Below, piece by piece: positions 28,035 to 36,573 of a DNA stretch of 64,000 bases. Origin of the DNA: JBASEY01 sp964404285. Lineage in GTDB: Bacteria > CSSED10-310. The notes under the pieces were generated by a model. It saw only the letters and a list, made by a program, of their open reading frames with translations, was not told the origin of the DNA and did no database searches. The stretch is from the NCBI GenBank assembly GCA_964404285.1, contig CAYOJK010000009.1:36517-100516 (forward strand), in the 5' to 3' direction. A program made the position numbers and the translations under genes. Each line of letters opens with the position of its first letter. The first letter of the stretch is position 1.

Positions 28035-28987
28035 TAGTAAAGGACTTAAAAATTTACTTTTCCGGGAAAAGCTGGATTTTTAGAACCGGTCATACTGACA
28101 AGGCTGTTGACGGCGTTTCGTTTCAGATAGAAGAAGGAAAAAATGTAGGACTTGTGGGTGAAAGTGGAAGTGGAAAAACAACTATAGCAAGGTCAATTAT
28201 CGGGCTTCAAAAAATCACAAGTGGATCGATCTGGTTCATGAATCATGACATGAGTGTAAATTTAAATGGGCAAAGAAAACAATTGTTATCTAAAATGCGA
28301 ATGATTTTTCAAAACCCTGAAGCTGCTCTAAATCCACATATGCGAATACATAACATTCTGGACGAAGCCTGTTTAATCAGGACAGGGATAAAAAGTGTAA
28401 ATGAGCGCCGAAAAATCATTAAGGACATAATCGATCGAGTCCATTTGTCTCAGTCCCTGTTGGATGTATATCCTAAAAATTTAAGTGGTGGGCAAAAGCG
28501 ACGAGTGATGATTGCGCGTGCATTATTTGGAACCCCTGTATTGATCATCGGAGATGAACCTTTATCATCATTGGATTTTGTCATTCAAGAACAGATAATC
28601 GATTTATTTGAAGAATTACAAACAAATTATGGATTTACACTGTTGTTAATCTCTCATTCTCTGGACATCATAAGGCGCTTATGTCATGATATAATTGTAA
28701 TTTATAAAGGGAAAGCTGTGGAAAAAGTACCTGCAAAAAAATTGTCGTTATCTGTAGAACACCACGAATATACACGCTTACTACTGAAAGCAAGCCGATT
28801 GGAAAATTTGAAGACCGTTCTACCTAGAAAACAAGATATTAAAAATAATAACGGCTGCGTTTTTCTCACAGAGTGTTCGAAATATAAAAGGTTGAATAGC
28901 CCTGAAATATGTCGCACTGCACATCCATCTTTGGTCAGTGTCAATGAACGTCATTTGATAGCGTGTCATTTTCCCCGGGAGGTGTAA
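28022..28987 (+). CDS. Oligopeptide ABC transporter ATPase, DppF/OppF type
   Basis: 321 residues from the ATG at 28022, preceded by AAGGAT. Walker A 'GESGSGKTT' (46-54), signature 'LSGGQKRRV', Walker B 'VLIIGDEPLSSLD', His switch 'LLISHSLD'. It keeps the C-terminal cysteine-containing stretch ('NNGCVFLTECSKYKR'). It pairs with the preceding ATPase to drive the two permeases. The Ser/Thr kinase gene starts one base after its stop codon, with the ribosome binding site inside its last codons. Confidence 0.9.
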   Translation: MSLLIVKDLKIYFSGKSWIFRTGHTDKAVDGVSFQIEEGKNVGLVGESGSGKTTIARSIIGLQKITSGSIWFMNHDMSVNLNGQRKQLLSKMRMIFQNPEAALNPHMRIHNILDEACLIRTGIKSVNERRKIIKDIIDRVHLSQSLLDVYPKNLSGGQKRRVMIARALFGTPVLIIGDEPLSSLDFVIQEQIIDLFEELQTNYGFTLLLISHSLDIIRRLCHDIIVIYKGKAVEKVPAKKLSLSVEHHEYTRLLLKASRLENLKTVLPRKQDIKNNNGCVFLTECSKYKRLNSPEICRTAHPSLVSVNERHLIACHFPREV

Positions 28988-28988
28988 A

Positions 28989-30692
28989 ATGGAGAAAATA
29001 GATCATTATGAAATAGTGGATATTTTAGGAAGAGGCGGATTCGGGAAAGTTTATAAAGTTCGCAACACGCTGATCGGGAATAGAGAAGAAGCGCTTAAGC
29101 AATTCAACTTCGATGACCAAAATGAAAACATCAAAAAGTCATTTAGGAAAGAAGTCATCAGTTCGAAAATCTCCCATCCAAATATATGTGAAATCTACAA
29201 TGTAAATGAAGATCAGGCATATATCACAATGCGATATATCGAAGGAGTCAGCCTGAAAGAAATAATCCGATCCTTTGACCTCTCATGGGTCGAAACATGC
29301 TATATCGCGAAAAAAGTGTGCGATGCTTTAACATGTAGTCATGCTAAAGGTATAATTCATAGAGATATCAAACCGAGTAACATTTTGATCGATGTACAGG
29401 GGCATGTTTACCTGCTCGATTTTGGAATCGCCTCTTTAAAGGATGAGTTGCTGGCATCACGATCAAAATCTGAAACATTTGGCGTTCCTGTCGGAACACT
29501 TTCATATATGGCGCCTGAATGTTTTAAAGAAAGTGAACCAACAGCGCTCATGGATATTTATGCCCTTGGTGTGGTGATGTACTATTGTGTAACCGGCGTA
29601 CTGCCTTTTGATCAACCAATGGAATCGTCGAATATTTATAAGCGCATGAAGAAAATTGAGATGGAAATCCCGATAAAACCTTCGGAGTTAAATAACAAAA
29701 TTCCGGAAAACGTTGAAACAATAATTTGCCAGGCTATGGAAAAAATACCCGAGAATCGTTATGAAAGCGCTTCAGAAATGCTCCACGAATTGGAAATTGC
29801 ACTAAAACGACGGGTTGACTCCACCATTCAGAAAACCTTGAGCCGGGCTGTTAAAGAAACGATGGCGTCATTATCTGATCCCGTTAAGGTGAAATCACAG
29901 ATAACTCCACCAACAGATACCACACAAGAAACAATTGATAGTGAAAAACCATCAACTGACATAGACAAATTGAATGATTCGCCGGCACCCCACCAAAAAG
30001 CATCAGAAACGCAGCAGTACCCTCTTTTAACAGAGAAGCCTGATAGCGAAAGACCTGTAGGTGGCCAATTCAGTATAACTGAAGCAACCAGAACTATGTT
30101 TCAGGATGTTGGTGCCCAAAAAGAAAAATCACCAAATAAAGTTAAACGCATCACACTGGTGTCAGCTCTTCTAATTGCCTTGGTATTCCTTGCTTTTCAA
30201 TTGATTAACATGCGTGCACCGGCTGAAGCCTTATTCCTTGATATTGACTTGAGTCCCGCAGAATTGCTTGAACAGGCAGAAATCATGATTGATGGAAAAT
30301 CAATGACGAAAGCTGCGCTTACTCCCGGCGAACATAATATCCGAATTTCAGCGGATAATTATAAAACACTCGATGCAAAATTTTGGTTGGCCAAGAATCA
30401 TAACCATTCGTTTTCTGCTATTCTGGAGCCGGTAAACAGGGAAATAGATATTGACGATCAAACGCATATGTTCTTAAACGACATGGTGAAATATGAAAAA
30501 ATTTTACAGAAGGCCATTCAAACTGATCCAGAACAACCATTCTGGGTTTATGCGGATTTGGGGTTGATTTACGAAATATATCACAAGGATATATCAACTG
30601 CTAATGAATACTATTCAAAAGCGGGAGATTTTGCTGAAACATTAGATGAAATCAAACTGGCGAAAGAACGAAAAGCCCGGACCTCAAACTAG
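28989..30692 (+). CDS. Hanks-type Ser/Thr protein kinase with PEGA-like outer domain, last gene of the transporter operon
   Basis: 567 residues. Kinase domain about 7-270: 'ILGRGGFGKVYKV' glycine loop, Lys 37, 'HRDIKPSN' (Asp 126), 'DFGIA' (Asp 144), with APE-like 'SYMAPECF'. A polar linker (about 280-385) leads to one membrane helix (about 388-408). Outside, a PEGA-like beta unit ('AEIMIDGKSMTKAALTPGEH') and a TPR-like helical tail ('PFWVYADLGLIYEIYHKD') follow. It would phosphorylate cytoplasmic proteins in response to an envelope cue. It is convergent with, and 8 bp from, the FHA end of the Tad operon. Confidence 0.88.
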   Translation: MEKIDHYEIVDILGRGGFGKVYKVRNTLIGNREEALKQFNFDDQNENIKKSFRKEVISSKISHPNICEIYNVNEDQAYITMRYIEGVSLKEIIRSFDLSWVETCYIAKKVCDALTCSHAKGIIHRDIKPSNILIDVQGHVYLLDFGIASLKDELLASRSKSETFGVPVGTLSYMAPECFKESEPTALMDIYALGVVMYYCVTGVLPFDQPMESSNIYKRMKKIEMEIPIKPSELNNKIPENVETIICQAMEKIPENRYESASEMLHELEIALKRRVDSTIQKTLSRAVKETMASLSDPVKVKSQITPPTDTTQETIDSEKPSTDIDKLNDSPAPHQKASETQQYPLLTEKPDSERPVGGQFSITEATRTMFQDVGAQKEKSPNKVKRITLVSALLIALVFLAFQLINMRAPAEALFLDIDLSPAELLEQAEIMIDGKSMTKAALTPGEHNIRISADNYKTLDAKFWLAKNHNHSFSAILEPVNREIDIDDQTHMFLNDMVKYEKILQKAIQTDPEQPFWVYADLGLIYEIYHKDISTANEYYSKAGDFAETLDEIKLAKERKARTSN

Positions 30693-30700
30693 AGATTGTT

Positions 30701-32314
30701 TTACAAACGAAGATTTTTTCGCCGCTGTTCCGCTTTACTGTGGAATTCACTTCCCGGCAAAGTGATTTCCTGGACATACGCGTATAATTGAGCTGCTTTC
30801 AGAGGATTGGTATCTTCATATCCGTATGCATTCAAAAAATCTTCTTTAGCAATTTGCTCAAGTCTGTCTAAAGCTACATGTAACCGTTTATCTGAGGATT
30901 TAACCGGATAAATAAGCTTGATCAGCCTGGCCGCTTTGACATTGTCTTTACTCCTCAAGCAGGATTGGATTTCTTCGATAGCATAATTAAGAACGGGTTC
31001 AATGGTCGAAATGGGTTGGCTTTTTGTTAATGGATCGATCAACCGATTGAATTCCAAAAACGATTTCAATCTCGTTAGACTTTCATTGTACTCTTTTTTT
31101 TGTAGTAGGTTTAGACCATCAGAATAAGATGTGTGCGCAGCTTCCCAAAGAATCAGCAATCTTCTCGGCTCAATCAATCCCTCCCCAAGATTTTTCTTCG
31201 TTAAATCCTGAGCTCGCAGAAATTGTTGTTTGGATTGAGTCCAATCGCCTTTCATATAATGAGCAACAGCCGAATGATAATAAATATCGGGGCTTGTGGT
31301 GGTTTCAGAGCCGCGTCTTTGCTTTGGGGTTGGTTTTCGCTGCACACTTGCTTTTTGTTTCTGTGCAATTTCCGTCTGTAACGTTTCTATCCTTTCATTA
31401 TCGGGATCAAATTCAGAAAGCTGTTGTAAGCGTTCCAGTGAATCATCAAGTTGCCCCTGGGATAATAAGGTTTCGATAATATGTAGTTGGCCTAAAATAT
31501 ACTCTTCTCGCTTTTTTTGAATCAACTCTTCAGCTTTTTCTTTATAAATACTGTTCGAATAGATTTCATCCCAGTAATTTTCAGCAAGTTCCCACTGCTC
31601 TGCGTTGACGGCATTTTCAATTTTCTCAAAAAGCTGCAAAGAATAATGCTCCCTGGCACATTCCCTTTTCAACGACTGGATATCTTCGCTAAACGTATTC
31701 GGAATCTCTGATAAACACTCAGTTGCTTTGTACCAATCCTGATCGTTCATGAATGATCGGGCTTGAGTCAGCAGAGTATCATAAGAAGCTTGGATTGATT
31801 CTGAAGCAATTTCTTTTATCTGATGATCGATCTGAATGTTTTTTCCAGGCCGGGGATAAAATAATAACATTAAAACAACAACTAAACACACTATCCCTGT
31901 TAATAAGACGGACATTGAGGAAAAAGGTCGTTTTGACCGGGAATTTGGACGATCATCAGGACAAAAAACAAACGATTGCGGAATATGCCTTAAAAGATGG
32001 TTGCCGATTTTAATATATTCACCACCTTCAAGTGTTATGGTGTGGGTTTTTACACCATTTACATAAGTGCCATTCTTACTGCCTAAATCTTCAATAAAGA
32101 CTTGGTGTTCTGTCATCAGAATTTTTGCGTGGATCGACGAGATGGATTGGTCGGATAAAACGATGGCATTGTTTGAACTTCGTCCTATAGTTTGTTCACC
32201 AGTAGAAATTGCCCAATGTTTCATCTGATCGTCACCTGGCTCCAAAAGAACTAACAGATGTCTTTCTGATCTTTCTGGTACGAATATTGTCTGTCCGAGT
32301 TTCGTTTCGTTCAT
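30701..32314 (-). CDS. FHA domain membrane protein with TPR-like periplasmic region
   Basis: 537 residues. An intact FHA domain lies at about 30-110: 'TIGRSSNNAIVLSD' with Gly 44 and Arg 45, 'SISSIHAKI' (His 62) and 'DLGSKNGTYVNG' (Asn 81), all the residues that contact phosphothreonine. One membrane helix follows at about 133-153, and the rest is helical with TPR-like repeats ('LLSQGQLDDSLERLQQLSE'). It is the last gene of the Tad operon and could bring a phosphorylated partner to the pilus machine; the TPR part may replace TadD, which is not found. It is convergent with a Ser/Thr kinase gene. Confidence 0.82.
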   Translation of the reverse strand: MNETKLGQTIFVPERSERHLLVLLEPGDDQMKHWAISTGEQTIGRSSNNAIVLSDQSISSIHAKILMTEHQVFIEDLGSKNGTYVNGVKTHTITLEGGEYIKIGNHLLRHIPQSFVFCPDDRPNSRSKRPFSSMSVLLTGIVCLVVVLMLLFYPRPGKNIQIDHQIKEIASESIQASYDTLLTQARSFMNDQDWYKATECLSEIPNTFSEDIQSLKRECAREHYSLQLFEKIENAVNAEQWELAENYWDEIYSNSIYKEKAEELIQKKREEYILGQLHIIETLLSQGQLDDSLERLQQLSEFDPDNERIETLQTEIAQKQKASVQRKPTPKQRRGSETTTSPDIYYHSAVAHYMKGDWTQSKQQFLRAQDLTKKNLGEGLIEPRRLLILWEAAHTSYSDGLNLLQKKEYNESLTRLKSFLEFNRLIDPLTKSQPISTIEPVLNYAIEEIQSCLRSKDNVKAARLIKLIYPVKSSDKRLHVALDRLEQIAKEDFLNAYGYEDTNPLKAAQLYAYVQEITLPGSEFHSKAEQRRKNLRL

Positions 32315-32320
32315 GATTCG

Positions 32321-33178
32321 TTATAAACGTCCTTTTTTTTCAGATTTGTCTTTGGCTGACAACGCAAGTTCAAGATCTCTAAATTCTCGTTCTTTTTCAA
32401 GTATTTCTTCCGGAACATTTTTTAGGTCGATAGAAGAGGGAAAATAGGAAAATCTTTCCCTTTGTGTATAGTCAACAGCATTACCGTATTCTCCAAGTTT
32501 TTCCATTCGATATATACGCGCCAGGCTTTCCTCAATTTCTTTCATTATCTTGTCCATTGTTTCTTTCATGAGCATTTCGCTTTGTTCCATTTCGGACTTC
32601 ATGTTTATCCCGCCGGCTTCAGCAGCCAGGCGTGCGTCGTGAAAATGCAAATATGAAAGCAAGTAATTCCCTTTATCAATTTCAGTTTTAGTGAGTTTTT
32701 CTTTTCCTAATTCAATCAGATTGTCATATAGCTGCTTCAATTCCTGTCGCGCAAGATTGTCATATGGGTTTGGCGCTTTTTTCGGGGTTTTTTCCTCTAC
32801 AACCGTATTGATTGTTTTTTGAGCTGTATCTGCGTGTTGATTGTGTTTAGGCAAGAATAATAGCAGTATCACTGGTATAAATAAAATTAACATACCGAAT
32901 GATAGAAGTTTCGTGGCTTGGTTTGATTTTACGCTGATTTCAAATTCACCCAAACGAATGGGATTTCTCCTGTCAATTTCTTGATAAGCTCCCGCAGGGT
33001 GTCTCCCAACTATTTTTTTCCCATCAATTTTTATTTCATATGCTGTTGCATCGATCCTGTGATCATTTATGATCAGATCATTTGTTAAAGCAGAACCGAT
33101 CGTGATACCGGGTTTAGTGAAGGCAAAACGTTTTTTTTCGCCATTGATTTTTTTAACGGTTATGAAAAGCGTATTCAT
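32321..33178 (-). CDS. Membrane protein with degenerate FHA-like domain
   Basis: 285 residues. Residues 1-88 follow the FHA layout ('ITIGSALTNDLIINDH', then 'NPIRLGEFEISV'), but the conserved Arg after Gly is Ser 29 and the Ser-x-x-His site reads 'DATAY', so phosphothreonine binding looks lost. A membrane helix lies at 91-110, followed by a helical, coiled-coil-like tail of about 170 residues. It sits between tadC and the intact FHA protein; stop and start with tadC are contiguous. It may act as a structural partner of the machine rather than a phospho-reader. Confidence 0.7.
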   Translation of the reverse strand: MNTLFITVKKINGEKKRFAFTKPGITIGSALTNDLIINDHRIDATAYEIKIDGKKIVGRHPAGAYQEIDRRNPIRLGEFEISVKSNQATKLLSFGMLILFIPVILLLFLPKHNQHADTAQKTINTVVEEKTPKKAPNPYDNLARQELKQLYDNLIELGKEKLTKTEIDKGNYLLSYLHFHDARLAAEAGGINMKSEMEQSEMLMKETMDKIMKEIEESLARIYRMEKLGEYGNAVDYTQRERFSYFPSSIDLKNVPEEILEKEREFRDLELALSAKDKSEKKGRL

Positions 33179-34098
33179 CAGTTTGAACTCTTTATAAAAT
33201 CGACAATAAGACCACCGAACAGAACCAAGAAGGTGCTCAGAAAAATAAACATCATCGGTATCAACATTTTTACCGGCGCTTCAAGCGCTGTTTTTTCTGC
33301 TGCTTGCTGACGGGCAATTCTCAAACCACCAGCCATTTGCTTGAATGCATTTTTCAATGGAATACCCTGTTCTTCCGCTTGGACGACTGTATTGACAAAG
33401 GACTCGATATGCTTTGAAAATACTCTTTCACTAACTCTTTTCAATGCTTCACGCCTGGGTTTTCCAAGTTCGATCTCTTTCAACATTCTAGAAAATTCTT
33501 CAATTAACGCATTGTCTTTTGATGTGTTTTTCTGCGTGATTTCTTTTAAAGAAGAAATAAAATCGAGACCGGCTTCCAGCGACAGAATTAAAAAATCCAA
33601 AGTATAGGGTAAGCGAATATCAATACCGTGAGTTCTTGCTTTTTGCTTGTCTTTGCTCCAAAGAACCGGATAAAAATAACCGATGAATCCACCGACAAAA
33701 AATAGGGGAAGATTGAAGGAGTGTGCAATGCTAAAAGCCAGCCAAGCCAGTATGATTGAACATACTGCGGCAGAAAAAACCCTTAATGCGGCAAATTCGT
33801 CAGCGGTAAGACTGAGTGGATTACCGGAGTAATTAAGCAATTGATGATATTCTTTCCTTTTTGATGGAGAGATGCGCTTTTCTATAAAAAAGGCAATTAT
33901 TTCAATGATTACAATTAGCCATTTGTATAATATGCTTTTACTGACAAGTTCATCTCTGCGCACTTTAATAGCTGGTGGTGGTGGTTTGATTTTATTAGTA
34001 TAGACGTCTATTAAGCCCATGCCTGCAGCAAGTAAAAGGGTGAGCAGTCCAAAAAATAAGCCCAAAATACCAAGAAAAAAACTCAAAGACATGATCAT
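33178..34098 (-). CDS. tadC: Tad pilus inner-membrane platform protein TadC
   Basis: 306 residues with hydrophobic helices at the N-terminus, near 100-150 and at the C-terminus, and a T2SSF domain ('LDFLILSLEAGLDFISSLKE', 'VQAEEQGIPLKNAF'). TadC and TadB form the inner-membrane platform that converts ATPase motion to pilin extrusion. It overlaps tadB by 4 bp and follows it in the order tadA-tadB-tadC normal for this operon type. Confidence 0.88.
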   Translation of the reverse strand: MIMSLSFFLGILGLFFGLLTLLLAAGMGLIDVYTNKIKPPPPAIKVRRDELVSKSILYKWLIVIIEIIAFFIEKRISPSKRKEYHQLLNYSGNPLSLTADEFAALRVFSAAVCSIILAWLAFSIAHSFNLPLFFVGGFIGYFYPVLWSKDKQKARTHGIDIRLPYTLDFLILSLEAGLDFISSLKEITQKNTSKDNALIEEFSRMLKEIELGKPRREALKRVSERVFSKHIESFVNTVVQAEEQGIPLKNAFKQMAGGLRIARQQAAEKTALEAPVKMLIPMMFIFLSTFLVLFGGLIVDFIKSSN

Positions 34099-34943
34099 AC
34101 TTCCTGGTGAACAAGTTTTCTTATAAAGAAAATACCAATCATTTCAAACAAGATGACAGTAGCTAAGATAATGTTACCTGGTAATGTGGTAAACAAAGGG
34201 AGAATCATTGGTTTGTTGATGAAGAATAGGGCTATCATAAGTGCAAAAGGTATTATTGAAAGAACATTACCCTGCATTCGTTCTTGTGCAGAGGAGGTTT
34301 TTATTTTATTTTCCAATTGATATATCTCTCTGACACTCTCCGCCATAGTTTGGAAGGTTTCAACCAGATTGCCCCCCGTTTTTTCGGCTATAAGAATAGA
34401 AGAAATAATTAAATCAAGGTTTTTACTTTGCATCCTGTCAGCCATTCTTTTTAATGCGACACCAAGAGGTTCGCCGAGTCTCTGGCTGGTTAACATTATC
34501 CCAACTTCTTCTGAGATGGGTTTGGGCATATGTTTTACCAGTGCTTGGAATGCCTGTGCTATTGTCTGACCTGACTTAATTGAACCTGACAATACATCCA
34601 TTGCCTCGATCATTTGCATATCGAATTGCTCACGACGTGCTTTAACCTTATGGTTTAGATAGAGGGAAGGAGCAAAAAATCCAGCGACACCAATGAGCAG
34701 TCCCATAAATGTACTGCCTAAGATGATACTGAAGACAATAAAAGCACCCATGGCGAAAAATAACTGCATTGACAAAATAGTACCCGGCTTGATGTTAATC
34801 CATGCCAATGATGTTTGTTCTTTGTAAAATTTCAATTTTTGTTCTTTAAAATTTTCAAGATCTGTTTTGAACCTGATTAACAATGCGAATGCGATCAGAA
34901 AAACGGCAAAACCGGAAATAGCAAGTATTAAGATTAACATCAA
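34095..34943 (-). CDS. tadB: Tad pilus inner-membrane platform protein TadB
   Basis: 282 residues with an N-terminal helix, central helices near 55-95, a cytoplasmic T2SSF domain ('AMDVLSGSIKSGQTIAQAF', 'LIAEKTGGNLVETFQTMA') and helices at the C-terminus. It is the partner of TadC in the platform. It overlaps tadA by 4 bp upstream and tadC downstream. Confidence 0.88.
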   Translation of the reverse strand: MMLILILAISGFAVFLIAFALLIRFKTDLENFKEQKLKFYKEQTSLAWINIKPGTILSMQLFFAMGAFIVFSIILGSTFMGLLIGVAGFFAPSLYLNHKVKARREQFDMQMIEAMDVLSGSIKSGQTIAQAFQALVKHMPKPISEEVGIMLTSQRLGEPLGVALKRMADRMQSKNLDLIISSILIAEKTGGNLVETFQTMAESVREIYQLENKIKTSSAQERMQGNVLSIIPFALMIALFFINKPMILPLFTTLPGNIILATVILFEMIGIFFIRKLVHQEV

Positions 34944-36556
34944 CGAGACTCCATTGTTTTTACAAGGTTTTCGGGGAGATCTTTAACGCTTTCTTTAATT
35001 TTTTCCCAGTATAATGACCTTTTACCACTATAAACCCAATGGCCTGTTATACGGTCTTCCCTGTCAAACCCTGTGCGTCGAAATTCGACAATGGGCAAGG
35101 TTTCTATTCTTCCTGAAGCGTCATCAATTTCACCGATTTCATCGATTTGTGTTACTTTTCTAGAGCCGTCATGACTGAACCGTGTTAATTGTACAATAAT
35201 GTGAATTGCTGATTTTATCTGTTGTCGTATTGCCGCGGTAGTTAGCTGGGTTCCGGCCATCATCACCATGGTTTCAAGTCGATTTAACATGTCTTTTGGT
35301 GAATTGGCATGACCGGTTGTCAAACTGCCATCGTGACCTGTGTTCATTGCCTGAAGCATGTCCAAAGCTTCTCCTCCCCGGCATTCTCCAACAATGATTC
35401 TATCCGGTCTCATTCGAAGGGCATTTATAACCAACGCTCTGACGTTTACTTCTCCTGTGCCTTCCACATTTGGCGGCCTGGCCTGCAGGGTAACCACATG
35501 TTCCTGTTGAAGCTTCAATTCACTGACATCCTCGATGGTGACAATTCGTTCATTTGAGGGAATCGCATTGGATAACAGATTTAAAAAAGTTGTTTTCCCC
35601 GTTCCTGTGCCGCCTGATACGATAATGTTTAATCGAGCTCTGACAAATAATTTGATTAAATCCAGAATTTCCTGTGTTGCCGTCCCGAAACGAATGTAAT
35701 CGTCATCAGTAAATGCCGTTTTCTTGAATTTTCGAATGGTTACCGCAGGTCCCTTTAAAGCGAGTGGTGGAATGATGGCGTTGAATCGGTGACCACCTTT
35801 CAGCAAACGGGCATCGACAAGGGGAGACGATTGATCGATACGCTTTCCTATGGGTGTAATAATTCTTTCGATAACGTGCATTATTGCATCATCCGAAGAA
35901 AACACCTTGTCCGACTTGATTAGTCGTCCTTTTTTTTCAACATAAATCAGGTCTTTTTTAACCACCATAATCTCATCAATTTCCGGATCATCAAGCAACT
36001 CCTGGATAGGACCCAGTCCCAACATTTCATTCAGGATACCGTTGATTAAATCTATACTATCCGGTGTTGAAAGATCGATCTTTTCCTCAAGCAAGATATC
36101 TGACAGTCTGGATTGAACGAGTAATCTCAAATCATTTTCATTGACGCTGTCAAGACTAATTTCCCGTAAATCCAGGCTGTCAATGATCCGGTTTCTTAGG
36201 TGCTGATGCGATAAAGGGTCATCAGCAATGTCCTTTGGTTTTTCGTGATGATCATCTGCGAACTTGACCGTATCGATTATGCAGAGTCGATATTGTTGTA
36301 TTGAAAATACTCTTCCGGGAAGTATGTTGATTTCTCCAGTAATTCTGATCCCGTCAACAAACGTGCCGTTTGAACTTTGCAGATCTTCAAGAGTATAGGT
36401 GTTGTTGTTTTTCTTTCGGACAATGGCGTGATATTTTGAAATCTGAGGATCATCAAGGTGGATTTCACAGTCATGATGGCGTCCGATCTTGATTTCATCA
36501 ACAGTGTTAACTATTTTTTGTGTGTTTCCATTTTGGGTAATCTGAATTTCTATCAT
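34940..36556 (-). CDS. tadA: Tad secretion ATPase TadA/CpaF with N-terminal FHA domain
   Basis: 538 residues. The N-terminal 95 residues are a complete FHA domain: 'IKIGRHHDCEIHLDD' (Gly 25, Arg 26), 'ISKYHAIV' (His 43) and 'LQSSNGTFVDG' (Asn 63). From about 120 on it is a standard CpaF/TadA ATPase: 'EIDEIMV', Walker A 'GGTGTGKTT' (315-323), 'IEDVSELKL', Walker B 'RIIVGECRGGEA' and 'TGHANSP'. It hexamerises under the platform and drives Flp pilin assembly. The fused FHA gives it a way to bind a phosphothreonine partner, which ordinary TadA lacks. All motor residues are intact. Confidence 0.92.
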   Translation of the reverse strand: MIEIQITQNGNTQKIVNTVDEIKIGRHHDCEIHLDDPQISKYHAIVRKKNNNTYTLEDLQSSNGTFVDGIRITGEINILPGRVFSIQQYRLCIIDTVKFADDHHEKPKDIADDPLSHQHLRNRIIDSLDLREISLDSVNENDLRLLVQSRLSDILLEEKIDLSTPDSIDLINGILNEMLGLGPIQELLDDPEIDEIMVVKKDLIYVEKKGRLIKSDKVFSSDDAIMHVIERIITPIGKRIDQSSPLVDARLLKGGHRFNAIIPPLALKGPAVTIRKFKKTAFTDDDYIRFGTATQEILDLIKLFVRARLNIIVSGGTGTGKTTFLNLLSNAIPSNERIVTIEDVSELKLQQEHVVTLQARPPNVEGTGEVNVRALVINALRMRPDRIIVGECRGGEALDMLQAMNTGHDGSLTTGHANSPKDMLNRLETMVMMAGTQLTTAAIRQQIKSAIHIIVQLTRFSHDGSRKVTQIDEIGEIDDASGRIETLPIVEFRRTGFDREDRITGHWVYSGKRSLYWEKIKESVKDLPENLVKTMESR

Positions 36557-36573
36557 GTTTTTCCCGTGAAATC

